Shown piece by piece: positions 1-7,772 of a stretch of 64,000 nt of DNA. The notes below the pieces were generated by a model, which was not told the origin of the DNA, made no database searches, and worked only from the letters and a program-made list of their open reading frames with translations. Origin of the DNA: Paracoccus marinus (GTDB lineage: Bacteria; Pseudomonadota; Alphaproteobacteria; Rhodobacterales; Rhodobacteraceae); contig NZ_VJYZ01000004.1 of NCBI RefSeq assembly GCF_007018965.1, positions 310,001 through 374,000 of the forward strand. Reading direction: 5' to 3'. A program made the position numbers and the translations under genes. Numbering within the stretch: the stretch's first letter is position 1; each line of letters begins with the position of its first letter.

Positions 1-293
1 TCGGCATCAAGTCCACCGCGCGGCTGTTCGGCGACGACTCGCCGCGCTGGCTCGCGGGGTTCGCGGCGGGCGCGGTGATGCTGCTGGCGGCGGCGGCGTC
101 GTCCGCTGGGCCGGACGGGGTGCTGGCGCGGCTGGCGGTCACGGTGGCGGTGGCGGGGTTCGCGCTGCACCTTGCCTGGCAGCTGTCGCGGTTCGATCCG
201 CGCGACAGCCGCGGGCTGCTGCGGCTGTTCCGCAGCAACCGCGACGCGGGCCTGGTCGCCGCGCTGTTTCTTGCCGTTGCCGGACTTGTGTGA
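1..293 (+). CDS. ubiA: 4-hydroxybenzoate polyprenyltransferase, C-terminal part (UbiA)
   Basis: Only the last 96 codons are in the window, read from base 3 to the TGA at 291-293. The visible protein opens with GIKSTARLFGDDSPRW, which in UbiA directly follows the second aspartate-rich motif that binds the prenyl diphosphate. Three hydrophobic helices follow, as expected for the end of this nine-helix inner-membrane enzyme. UbiA attaches the polyprenyl tail to 4-hydroxybenzoate in ubiquinone synthesis. Heme or chlorophyll prenyltransferases belong to the same superfamily, but the KSTARLFG signature favours UbiA. The gene is cut by the window edge, so nothing can be said of its start. Confidence 0.85.
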   Translation, partial: GIKSTARLFGDDSPRWLAGFAAGAVMLLAAAASSAGPDGVLARLAVTVAVAGFALHLAWQLSRFDPRDSRGLLRLFRSNRDAGLVAALFLAVAGLV

Positions 294-309
294 TTGCGCG
301 GACCTCGCG

Positions 310-326
310 CGGCTTCTAACAAGCCG
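310..326 (+). terminator. possible stem-loop after ubiA
   Basis: CGGCTT pairs with AAGCCG around a 5-base loop, 17 bases after the ubiA stop. No T-run follows, so this is at best a weak or factor-dependent terminator. Confidence 0.25.
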
Positions 327-356
327 GATCGATGAACTGCCGAAAGGCCCGTCCTG

Positions 357-2618
357 ATGGCTGATCCGCGCCACCCGCGTCTCGCGCCGCTTTCGACGCC
401 CGCGCCCAGGCCCCCGTCGCGCCGGATGCGCGCGTTCCGGGGCGCGGTGCTGCGCCTTGTCGTGCTGGGCCTTGCCGGGACCGGGGCATGGGCCGTGGGC
501 ACCACCGCCGCCGACGAGATCGAGCGGGTGTCGCGCGCCCGGGTCGCCGCCGCGCTGGCATCGGCGGGGTTCGACTGGACCAACGTTGCGACCGACGGCC
601 TGCTGGTGCGCCTGACCGGCCCCGCGCCCGACGAGGTGCAGCGGTTCCGCGCGCTCGACCGGGCGGCGACGGTGGTGGACGGGCGGCGGATCGTGGACGC
701 GATGACCCTCGCCTCGCCGCCACCGACGGCGGCCCCGCTATTCTCGGTCGAACTGCTGCGCAACGACGCGGGCGTGTCGCTGATCGGGCTGGTGCCCGCA
801 GGCGTGGACCGCGCGGCGCTGCTGGTGTCGGTCGAACGGGCCACGGGCGGGCGGCGCGTGACGGACCTGCTGGAATCGTCCGACCAGCCCGCCCCGGATG
901 ACTGGGACGCGGCGCTGCGCTTCGGCATCGCCGCGATCGCGGTCGCGGACCGGTCCAAGGTGTCGGTGACGCCGGGCAAGGTGGACGTGACGGCGATCAC
1001 GGATGGCGAGGCGGAAAAGGCGCGGCTTGCCGCGACGCTCGACCGCGACAGACCTGAAGGCGTGGCGCTGACGACCAGCATCTCGGCCCCGCGCCCCGTC
1101 GTCACCCCCTTTGCGCTGCGGATGGTCAAGGACGCGGACGGCACCCGGCTGGAAGCTTGCGCCGCGGATACCGAGGACGCGCGCAGCCGCATCCTCGACG
1201 CGGCCCGCGCGGCCGGCGTCGCCCAGGGCGCGGACTGCACGCTGGCGCTCGGCGTGCCCACCCCCACCTGGGGCGACGCCGCCGTGGCGGGGATCGCTGC
1301 GCTGGGGGCGCTGGACGCGGGCACGATCGAGTTCTCGAACGCGCAGGTGGGGCTGACCGCGCCCGCGACCGTTCCCGCCGACCAGTACGACCGCGCCGCC
1401 GGCGGCCTTCAGGGCGCGCTGCCGTCGGTCTTTACCCTGACCGCCGTCCACACCGCGCCCGAACCCGAACCCGCCGAGGCGGGGCCGGCCGAGTTCACGG
1501 CGACCCGCGTGCCCACCGGCATCGCGCTGCGCGGCCGCATCACCGACGAGGCGATGCGCCAGGCCGTCGAAAGCCTGGCCCGCGCGCGGTTCGGGACGGT
1601 GGAAAGCAGCCTGCTGGTCGATCCGCAGACGCCGCCCGGCTGGACCGTCCGGGTCATGGCGGCGATCGAGGCGATGGCGGATCTGGACGACGGCACGGTC
1701 AAGGTGACGCCGGACCTCGTGCGGCTGACCGGCGCGTCGGGGTCGAGCCAGGCGGCCGAGGGGGCGGCGCGGCAGCTGTCCTACCGGCTGGGCGCGGGCG
1801 TCCCCTACGAGATGGCGATCCGCTACGACCGCCGGCTTGATCCCGCGCTGGACCTGCCGTCGGGGCAGGATTGCGTGGACCGGATGAACGTCATCATGGC
1901 GCAGGCCGAGATCGGGTTCGAGCCGAGTTCCTCGACCATCGCGGGCGACGCCGCGCCGACGCTCACGCAGCTTGCGGACGCCGCGTCCGAATGCGGCGAC
2001 TACCGGATCGAGGTCGCGGGCCACACCGATTCCCAGGGGTCCGAGAACTTCAACGCCGAGCTGTCGCGCACCCGCGCGCAGGCGGTGGTCGCGGCGATGG
2101 GCGAGGCGGGGATCGCCATCTCCAACATGACCGTGCGCGGCTACGGCGAAAGCCAGCCGGTGGACACCAACGACACCGACGCGGGCCGCGAGGCGAACCG
2201 CCGGATCGAGTTCCGGCTGCTGTCGGACACCCCGGTCGACGCCGAGGCGCCGCCCGCGCCCCGCGTCGTGACCGGCGTCACCGTCGCGGACGTGCCCGCG
2301 CCGGGCGAGATGCAGGGGCCGAACCTGCCCGATAGGGGAACGGCGGCCCGTCCGCCCGGCGACGCCGTGGTCACGGGCAACGACGCCGCGCCCGATCCGG
2401 TCGACGCTGCCGCGGGGGCCGAGGACGGCGGCGGGGCCGAGGGCGCCGGCGCTGCAAGCTCCCCCGCCGCCGCCGATGCCGCCCCCCCGTCCGGCCCGAC
2501 GCAACCCGGCGACGGGGCCGAACCCGGCGACGGCGCCGACGCGGGCGGGCAACCCGAACCCGCCGCCACCCCCGACCCGCAGCCCGCTTCCCCCACCGCC
2601 CCCACGCCGGAGGACTAG
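357..2618 (+). CDS. OmpA-family envelope protein with BON-like repeats
   Basis: This is a 753-aa envelope protein. A basic N-terminus with SRRMR is followed by a hydrophobic segment at about residues 28-48 that is either a signal sequence or an anchor. BON-like modules follow, for example near residues 65-110. An OmpA C-terminal peptidoglycan-binding domain lies at about 515-625, with the diagnostic VAGHTDSQGSENFNAELS and NRRIEFRL stretches. The last 110 or so residues are a low-complexity Ala/Pro/Gly/Asp tail. OmpA domains bind peptidoglycan noncovalently and BON modules are thought to bind membranes or lipid, so a wall-to-membrane tether is inferred. The start ATG has AAAGG about 10 bases upstream; an internal ATG at 426 is possible. 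The gene is followed within 6 bases by a small coiled-coil membrane protein and is probably co-transcribed with it. Confidence 0.85.
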   Translation: MADPRHPRLAPLSTPAPRPPSRRMRAFRGAVLRLVVLGLAGTGAWAVGTTAADEIERVSRARVAAALASAGFDWTNVATDGLLVRLTGPAPDEVQRFRALDRAATVVDGRRIVDAMTLASPPPTAAPLFSVELLRNDAGVSLIGLVPAGVDRAALLVSVERATGGRRVTDLLESSDQPAPDDWDAALRFGIAAIAVADRSKVSVTPGKVDVTAITDGEAEKARLAATLDRDRPEGVALTTSISAPRPVVTPFALRMVKDADGTRLEACAADTEDARSRILDAARAAGVAQGADCTLALGVPTPTWGDAAVAGIAALGALDAGTIEFSNAQVGLTAPATVPADQYDRAAGGLQGALPSVFTLTAVHTAPEPEPAEAGPAEFTATRVPTGIALRGRITDEAMRQAVESLARARFGTVESSLLVDPQTPPGWTVRVMAAIEAMADLDDGTVKVTPDLVRLTGASGSSQAAEGAARQLSYRLGAGVPYEMAIRYDRRLDPALDLPSGQDCVDRMNVIMAQAEIGFEPSSSTIAGDAAPTLTQLADAASECGDYRIEVAGHTDSQGSENFNAELSRTRAQAVVAAMGEAGIAISNMTVRGYGESQPVDTNDTDAGREANRRIEFRLLSDTPVDAEAPPAPRVVTGVTVADVPAPGEMQGPNLPDRGTAARPPGDAVVTGNDAAPDPVDAAAGAEDGGGAEGAGAASSPAAADAAPPSGPTQPGDGAEPGDGADAGGQPEPAATPDPQPASPTAPTPED

Positions 2619-2624
2619 ACCCGC

Positions 2625-2936
2625 ATGGACCGCAACCAGTTCATCATCGCGACGGCGGTGGCGCTGTTCACGGCGTTCATCCTCGGCTGGTTCGCAAGCT
2701 GGCTGATCCACCGCCTGACCCGCGCCACCTCGGCCGAACTGGCCGAGCTTGGCCGGCTGGCCCAGCAGCTTCACGCGACGACCGAGGCGCGCGATGCCGC
2801 GCAAGCCGACCTTTCCGCCTCCGAAACCCGCCGCCAGTCGCTGCAGGACGAGCTGGCCGAGGCAAAGGCCGAGGTCGAGGAACTGCGCGACTACATCGAC
2901 CGCAAGTTCGCCCGCGCCCCCGGGGACGACGCCTGA
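2625..2936 (+). CDS. small membrane-anchored coiled-coil protein
   Basis: This 103-aa protein has one N-terminal transmembrane helix (about residues 6-28, IIATAVALFTAFILGWFASW). A charged helical segment at about 35-95 follows, rich in Ala, Glu and Arg with heptad-like spacing, and is a likely coiled coil. It starts 6 bases after the OmpA-family gene, so the two are very probably one operon. The topology suggests a single-pass protein with a cytoplasmic coiled coil that could pair with the envelope protein upstream. I do not recognise a named family and infer no enzyme activity. Confidence 0.7.
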   Translation: MDRNQFIIATAVALFTAFILGWFASWLIHRLTRATSAELAELGRLAQQLHATTEARDAAQADLSASETRRQSLQDELAEAKAEVEELRDYIDRKFARAPGDDA

Positions 2937-2945
2937 CGGCGATCC

Positions 2946-3557
2946 TCAGGCCGAAGCCCGGCCCGCGGCTTTCAGCGCATCCAGCAGCCGCCGCTTCTGC
3001 CCGCCAGTCACGCGCGCGAACGCGCCATCGGAACGGTTCGTCCGCGCCAGCACGATCGCGCCCTGAATGACCGCAACCGCTTCCTCGGCCAGGTCATCCG
3101 CCATCCCCGGCGCGATGCCGCCCGCCTGCAATGCCCGCGACAGGGCGGCGATCCAGCGGGCGAAGTACGCGTCGATCCGGCTGGCAAAGGCGTCACGCGC
3201 GTCCCCCAGCGCGAACGCGCCGACAAGGCAGACCCGCTGCCCGCTGCGGAAATAATCCGTGACGCTGGCGAACATGTCCTCGACCGCAGCCGCCGGACCT
3301 GCTTGCGGGCCCGCGGCCAAATCGCCGGCGGCGGCCAGCGGGGCGAAGACCTGCCGCTCGAACCAGTCGTCCACGTGCGACAGCACCGCCGCCGCCATCT
3401 CGTCCTTCCCGCCCGGAAAGAAGTTGTAGATGCTGCCCTTGCCCAGCCCTGTCGCCGCCGTGACATGGGCAAGCGAGGTGCCGTGATAGCCGTGTTCGCG
3501 GAACAGCTCGGCCAGCGCTGGCAGCACCTGATCGCGGCGAGCGGTCGTGCGCGCCAC
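2946..3557 (-). CDS. TetR-family transcriptional repressor
   Basis: This is a 203-aa TetR regulator. The N-terminal helix-turn-helix covers about residues 8-55, with the typical GYHGTSLAHVTAATGLGKGS and IYNFF segment. The C-terminal ligand-binding half is helical and variable. The chosen start is GTG at 3557, three bases after the stop of the NTF2-like gene, so the two genes form a unit. A strong double palindrome lies just upstream of that partner at 4034-4070, and autoregulation of the pair through it is inferred. The ligand is unknown. TetR repressors of this form often respond to small electrophiles or xenobiotics. Confidence 0.88.
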   Translation of the reverse strand: MARTTARRDQVLPALAELFREHGYHGTSLAHVTAATGLGKGSIYNFFPGGKDEMAAAVLSHVDDWFERQVFAPLAAAGDLAAGPQAGPAAAVEDMFASVTDYFRSGQRVCLVGAFALGDARDAFASRIDAYFARWIAALSRALQAGGIAPGMADDLAEEAVAVIQGAIVLARTNRSDGAFARVTGGQKRRLLDALKAAGRASA

Positions 3558-3560
3558 CGC

Positions 3561-4025
3561 TCACAGCCCCAGGTCGGACAGGCCCGGATGGCCGTCGGGG
3601 CGGGGACCGGCCGGCCAGTGGAACAGGCGGTCGGCGGACGCTATCGGCAGATCGTTGATCGACGCGATCCGCCGCGCCATCAGCCCGTCGCCTGCGAACG
3701 CCCAGTTTTCGTTGCCGTAAGACCGGAACCACTGCCCGCTGTCGTCGTGCCATTCATAGGCGAACCGCACCGCGATCCGGTCCCCGTTAAACGCCCACAG
3801 TTCCTTGATGAGCCGGTAATCCAGTTCGCGCGCCCATTTGCGGGTGAGAAAGGCCACGATCGCGTCGCGGCCGGCGAAGAACTCCGCCCGGTTGCGCCAC
3901 TGGCAATCGGGCGTGTACGCAAGCGCCACGGAGGCCGGATCGCGGCGGTTCCAGGCGTCCTCGGCAGCGCGGACCTTCAGTACGGCGCTGTCGGGCGTGA
4001 AGGGCGGGATGGGCGGGCGTGACAT
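3561..4025 (-). CDS. NTF2-like / SnoaL-fold protein (DUF1348 type)
   Basis: This is a 154-aa NTF2-fold protein. It carries the hallmarks of the DUF1348 group: an early [11 protein letters not shown] helix, a [14 protein letters not shown] strand, a [21 protein letters not shown] core and a [16 protein letters not shown] strand pair. The group forms cone-shaped barrels with a pocket; most members have no assigned reaction. GGAG lies about 6 bases before the ATG. The gene is transcribed ahead of a TetR regulator and its start region abuts a large palindrome, so it is probably the main target of that repressor. A role in dealing with a small hydrophobic or reactive compound is only a guess. Confidence 0.8.
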   Translation of the reverse strand: MSRPPIPPFTPDSAVLKVRAAEDAWNRRDPASVALAYTPDCQWRNRAEFFAGRDAIVAFLTRKWARELDYRLIKELWAFNGDRIAVRFAYEWHDDSGQWFRSYGNENWAFAGDGLMARRIASINDLPIASADRLFHWPAGPRPDGHPGLSDLGL

Positions 4026-4033
4026 TGCGGCTC

Positions 4034-4070
4034 CTGTACCGTTCGGTCAGATTTGGACCGATCGGTACAG
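4034..4070 (-). promoter_or_regulatory. TetR-type operator, double palindrome
   Basis: Two 16-base arms face each other: CTGTACCGTTCGGTCA at 4034-4049 and, on the other strand, CTGTACCGATCGGTCC at 4070-4055. They differ only at an internal T/A and the last base. Each arm also holds its own 10-base palindrome (ACCGTTCGGT and ACCGATCGGT), with centres 19 bases apart. The site ends next to the ribosome binding site of the NTF2-like gene. This is the layout expected for two TetR dimers on overlapping sites. Control by the TetR protein encoded downstream is inferred from position. Confidence 0.75.
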
Positions 4071-4097
4071 ACCCGCGCCCGGACGTGCAAGCCCGGC

Positions 4098-4967
4098 TCA
4101 GCTCTTGCGGACCACCAGCGTGGACCAGTCGCCCAGGTCGTCGCGCCGTTCAAGCGCGATCCCGGCGTCGGCATAGGCGGCCGCGACCTCGTCCGCCTGT
4201 GCGACGAGGATGCCCGACAGGATCGCCCGGCCGCCGGGCGCGAGGTGGCGGGCCATGTCGGGGGCGATCTGGATCAGCGGCTGCTTGAGGATGTTGGCGA
4301 AGATCAGGTCGTAGGGCGCGGCGCCGTCCAGCACGGGGTGGTGGAACCCCTCGGCCAGCACGCATTCGACCCGCCCGTCCAGGCCGTTCGCAAGGACGTT
4401 GGCCTGCGCCGTCTCGACCGCGACCGGGTCGATGTCGCTGGCGAGGACGACACCGTGGACAGTGCGCGCCGCGGCCATCGCCAGAACGGCGGTGCCGCAG
4501 CCGATGTCGGCCACGCGGTGGGGCACCTCGCCCGCCGTCAGAATCCGGTCGAACGCCAGAAGGCAGCCCTTTGTGGTGTCATGGTGGCCGGTGCCGAAGG
4601 CCATAGCGGCCTCGATGCACAGCGCCTCGGCGCCCTCGGGCACCTTGTCGGCGTCATGGCTGCCGTGAACAAAGAAGCGCCCGGCCGACACCGGCGACAA
4701 TTCGCGGCGGACATGGGCGACCCAGTCCACCTCGGGCAGTTCCGAAATGACGAAGGGCTGCGCCCCCTGCGAGGCGGCCAGCAGCGCCAGCGCGATCTCG
4801 TCCGGCGCTTGCGTGAAATAGACCCCGACCTCCCACCGGTCGGACCCGTCCTCGATCTCGAAGACGCCCGAGCCGACGGGCTCGGGCGCAAGATCCTCGC
4901 AGGCATCCGCCAGCGCCTCGGCTCGGTCGCGGCCCTGCGCCTGGCTCAGCGCCGTCCAGGTGGGCAT
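4098..4967 (-). CDS. prmA: ribosomal protein L11 methyltransferase
   Basis: This 289-aa protein has the normal PrmA length. The N-terminal substrate-recognition half is followed by a Rossmann-type SAM domain with VADIGCGTAVLAMAAAR as motif I, and then by FANILKQPLIQIAPDMARHL, the NIL region that replaces the NPPY motif of other N-methyltransferases. GTGHHDTTKGCL just before motif I is also typical. PrmA trimethylates several amino groups of ribosomal protein L11 using SAM. The start codon overlaps the msrA stop as ATGA, so translation is probably coupled. An operon with msrA is inferred. Confidence 0.93.
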   Translation of the reverse strand: MPTWTALSQAQGRDRAEALADACEDLAPEPVGSGVFEIEDGSDRWEVGVYFTQAPDEIALALLAASQGAQPFVISELPEVDWVAHVRRELSPVSAGRFFVHGSHDADKVPEGAEALCIEAAMAFGTGHHDTTKGCLLAFDRILTAGEVPHRVADIGCGTAVLAMAAARTVHGVVLASDIDPVAVETAQANVLANGLDGRVECVLAEGFHHPVLDGAAPYDLIFANILKQPLIQIAPDMARHLAPGGRAILSGILVAQADEVAAAYADAGIALERRDDLGDWSTLVVRKS

Positions 4968-5710
4968 CAGCCCCGCCCGAAGACGGAGCGCAGCGCGTCG
5001 CGGATCAACGTTTCAAGCGTGACCGGCGCGGCAGCGGCGGCGGCTGCGGCGGCGCGCGACGCGACCGCCGATCCGGGGCCCGACGACGGCGAAGGTTCGG
5101 GGTTGCCGTCCGTGCCGCCGGCGTGGGCCGCTTCCATCGCGGAGGCGGTGGATGCCTCGACCCCCGTTCCGCGCAGGCCGCAATAGCCGTCGGGTATCTT
5201 GTGCAGATACTGCTGGTGGTCCAGCTCGGGCGCGATCCAGAAGCGGTCGAGCGGCTGGATCACCGTCGTGATATCGGGATGACCCGCGACCGCCAGACGG
5301 TTGCTGTAGTCGATCCGGCTGCGCTCGGCGTCGGCCAGCTGGGTTGCGTTGGTGGTGTAGATGACCGACCGGTACTGGTCGCCCACGTCGTTCCCCTGCC
5401 GGTTGCCCTGCGTCGGGTTGTGGTTTTCCCAGAAGATCTTGAGGATCTGTTCGAAGCTGATGCGCGAGGGGTCATAGACCACGCGCACCACCTCGGCATG
5501 ACCGGTGCCGCCGCCGCAGACCTGGCGATAGGTCGGGTTGGGGGTCGATCCGCCGGCAAAGCCGACCTCGGTCAGCCAGACGCCGTCCTGTTCCCAGAAC
5601 AGCCGTTCGACCCCCCAGTAGCAGCCCATGCCAAGGACCACTTCTTCAAAGCCCTGCGGGGCGGGGGCGCCCATGGGGCGGCCGAAGATGGCGTGGTTCG
5701 CTTGGGTCAT
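4967..5710 (-). CDS. msrA: peptide methionine sulfoxide reductase MsrA with Ala-rich tail
   Basis: The enzyme reduces methionine-S-sulfoxide in proteins. GMGCYWGVERLF carries the catalytic cysteine (Cys30), followed by GFAGGSTPNPTYRQVCGGGTGHAE and FWENHNPTQGNRQGNDVGDQYRS, all core MsrA signatures; PDGYCGLRGTG closes the domain. The ATG at 5710 is chosen because GAGGAA lies 6-11 bases upstream; a longer reading from 5773 lacks such support. At 247 aa the protein is longer than typical. The last 55 or so residues are a low-complexity tail with a run of about ten alanines, ending in a short helix. A divergent peptidase gene lies 148 bases away. Confidence 0.93.
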   Translation of the reverse strand: MTQANHAIFGRPMGAPAPQGFEEVVLGMGCYWGVERLFWEQDGVWLTEVGFAGGSTPNPTYRQVCGGGTGHAEVVRVVYDPSRISFEQILKIFWENHNPTQGNRQGNDVGDQYRSVIYTTNATQLADAERSRIDYSNRLAVAGHPDITTVIQPLDRFWIAPELDHQQYLHKIPDGYCGLRGTGVEASTASAMEAAHAGGTDGNPEPSPSSGPGSAVASRAAAAAAAAAPVTLETLIRDALRSVFGRG

Positions 5711-5858
5711 GGCGTTTCCTCGGATGGAACCTTGTGTCGCCCCAGATGTAGGGTGCGGGTCTGTCGCACACAACGCCCCGGGCGCCCGCTGGTTTCGCGG
5801 CTTGCGGGGCCCGCGCGCACGCGGCAGGCTGGCGCGCGCTCATCCGCCGGAGATTGCG

Positions 5859-6830
5859 ATGCGACCGGGACCCTTGAACCTGATAACCGACGTGGCCGGA
5901 CTGCGGGTCGGGAACGCCCACGACGGGGGGCTGAAGTCGGGCGTGACCGCCCTGACCGCCGGCGCGCCGTTCGCGGCCGCCGTCCACGTGATGGGCGGCG
6001 CGCCCGGCACGCGGGAAACCGACCTGCTCGCCCCCGACCGGCTGGTGCAGGCGGTCGATGCGCTGGTGCTGTCGGGCGGGTCGGCCTTTGGCCTTGCCGC
6101 CTGCGACGGCGTGGCGGACGGGCTGCGCGCCGCCGGGCGCGGCTTTGCCGTAGGCGACGCGCGGGTGCCGATCGTGCCAGGGGCGATCCTGTTCGACCTG
6201 CTGAACGGCGGCGCGAAGGATTGGGACCTGAACCCCTACCCCGCGCTCGGCCGCCGCGCGTTTCATGCGGCGGACACGCGCTTTGCGCTTGGCAGCGCGG
6301 GCGCGGGCACCGGGGCGATGACGGCGAACTGGAAGGGCGGGCTTGGCTCGGCCTCGGCCGTCCTGGACAACGCGGCCACGGTCGGGGCGCTGGTCGCGGT
6401 CAACGCGGTGGGGTCGGTGACCGCGCCCGGCGGCCGTTTCTGGGCCGCGCCGTGGGAATTGGGGGACGAGTTCGGCGGCCTGGGCCTGGCCGGTCCCTTC
6501 GACCCCGCGCATGAGCCCCTGCCGCAGAAACGCGTGGGGGAGGCGACGACCATCGCCATCGTCGCCACCGACGCGACGCTCGACAAGGCGGGGCTGTCGC
6601 GGCTGGCGACGGCGGCGCATGCGGGCCTTGCCCGCGCGATCGTTCCCTCGCACACCCCTTATGACGGGGACCTGGTGTTCGCGGTCTCGACCGCCGCCCG
6701 CCCGGCCGCCGATCCCTTCGCGCTGTCGCATGCCGCCGCCTGTGTCTTGGCGCGCGCGATCGCCCGCGCGGTCTGGTCGGCCGCGCCCGCGCCGGGCGAC
6801 CTGCAACCCTGCCGCGCCCCGGCGGGCTGA
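5859..6830 (+). CDS. P1-family (DmpA/NylC-like) self-processing peptidase or hydrolase
   Basis: This 323-aa protein belongs to the N-terminal-nucleophile P1/S58 family (DmpA aminopeptidase, NylC oligomer hydrolase). Signature segments are NLITDVAGLRVGNAHD at the start, ALVLSGGSAFGLAACDGV, and GEATTIAIVATDATLDK. By family analogy the precursor is expected to cut itself just before Thr230, which then becomes the nucleophile of the small subunit. The residue before it is Ala, where the NylC type has Asn. The ATG at 5859 has GGAG 7-10 bases upstream. It is transcribed away from msrA. The substrate cannot be read from sequence; D-amino-acid or beta-peptide hydrolysis are family precedents. Confidence 0.85.
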   Translation: MRPGPLNLITDVAGLRVGNAHDGGLKSGVTALTAGAPFAAAVHVMGGAPGTRETDLLAPDRLVQAVDALVLSGGSAFGLAACDGVADGLRAAGRGFAVGDARVPIVPGAILFDLLNGGAKDWDLNPYPALGRRAFHAADTRFALGSAGAGTGAMTANWKGGLGSASAVLDNAATVGALVAVNAVGSVTAPGGRFWAAPWELGDEFGGLGLAGPFDPAHEPLPQKRVGEATTIAIVATDATLDKAGLSRLATAAHAGLARAIVPSHTPYDGDLVFAVSTAARPAADPFALSHAAACVLARAIARAVWSAAPAPGDLQPCRAPAG

Positions 6831-6883
6831 TGCGCGAAGGGCGGGACCGCGCGGCCCCGCCCCCGAACCCCCACGCGGGGCGC

Positions 6884-7561
6884 CTAGCGGTAGATATAGA
6901 CGATCCGCCGGTCGGTCGGACTGACCAGCACCGGCTGGCCGTTGATCGTCACGTAGCGGTAGTCCGGCTGCTCGGGGATCTCGTACAGGTCCACGTTGTC
7001 GGGCACGCCCGCGCCGACGACGACCTCGCCATCCAGATAAACCGGATCGCGCGGGTTCGCGACGATGTAGGTCTGGATCGTCGGGTCGGGCGTGGCCGCC
7101 GCCCCCGCCGTCCCGCCGATCGCGGCGCCGACCAGCGCGCCCACGGGGCCGCCCACGACCGCGCCCATGGTGGCGCCCGTGGCCCCGCCCGCGGCGGCGT
7201 TGGTGCCGGCCGTCGCCGTCGTGCCAGTCGCGCCCGCTGCCGGCGCCTCGATCACGGCGATGCCGATCGACTGCCGGTTGGGATAGATCGGCTCGATCTT
7301 GTCGCCGACCTTGGTGGTCAGGTAGTCGCCATAGGCCCAGCCGGTCAGCGTCCCCGAGGTGACCTGGCACCAGTTCGCGGATTCGATGCAGCCCGACACC
7401 GCGACCTCGTCGCCCGACCCGATCACGCCGACGACGGCGTCGGTGTTGGCGGGGCCGGACCGGACGTTGAGGTCGGTCGATGCGGTGGCCATCGTCTGCG
7501 CCGATGCCGCGCCCGCCAGCAGCGACGCGGCCAGCGCGGTCGTCTTGAACAGCGTTCTCAT
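6884..7561 (-). CDS. secreted SH3-domain / DUF1236 protein
   Basis: This is a 225-aa exported protein with a clear signal peptide (MRTLFKTTALAASLLAGAASA). A bacterial SH3 domain follows at about 23-80 (STDLNVRSGPANTDAVVGVI, ANWCQVTSGTLTGWAYGDYL). Next comes a glycine-zipper-like stretch at about 120-150 (GGPVGALVGAAIGGTAGAA), then a C-terminal DUF1236-like half ending in TDRRIVYIYR. SH3 domains of this class bind cell wall, and glycine zippers suggest membrane insertion or oligomerisation, so an envelope role is inferred. The start at 7561 is set by an exceptionally strong ribosome site, GGAGGAGGAGGA. Confidence 0.82.
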   Translation of the reverse strand: MRTLFKTTALAASLLAGAASAQTMATASTDLNVRSGPANTDAVVGVIGSGDEVAVSGCIESANWCQVTSGTLTGWAYGDYLTTKVGDKIEPIYPNRQSIGIAVIEAPAAGATGTTATAGTNAAAGGATGATMGAVVGGPVGALVGAAIGGTAGAAATPDPTIQTYIVANPRDPVYLDGEVVVGAGVPDNVDLYEIPEQPDYRYVTINGQPVLVSPTDRRIVYIYR

Positions 7562-7772
7562 GGAAATATCCTCCTCCTCCTTCTTCGCCGCCATGCGGCG
7601 CTAGGCCATGAACCCCGCGCGGGCCGGAACGGTTCGATCACGCTTGTGTTGCGGGCGCTGGACAAGCGTGCCGCCCGGTGCTCAGGTCTGGCCCGAAACG
7701 CGGACGCCCGGTTAAGGCCCCCCGCCAAGGCCCCCGCCACGCCCGGCGCCGGACGCGGAAACGGAGAACACG

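Noticed and set aside
738..2804. 688-codon minus-strand frame opposite the OmpA-family gene
   Set aside because: Arg/Gly/His-rich translation with no motif; the plus-strand protein has clear OmpA signatures.
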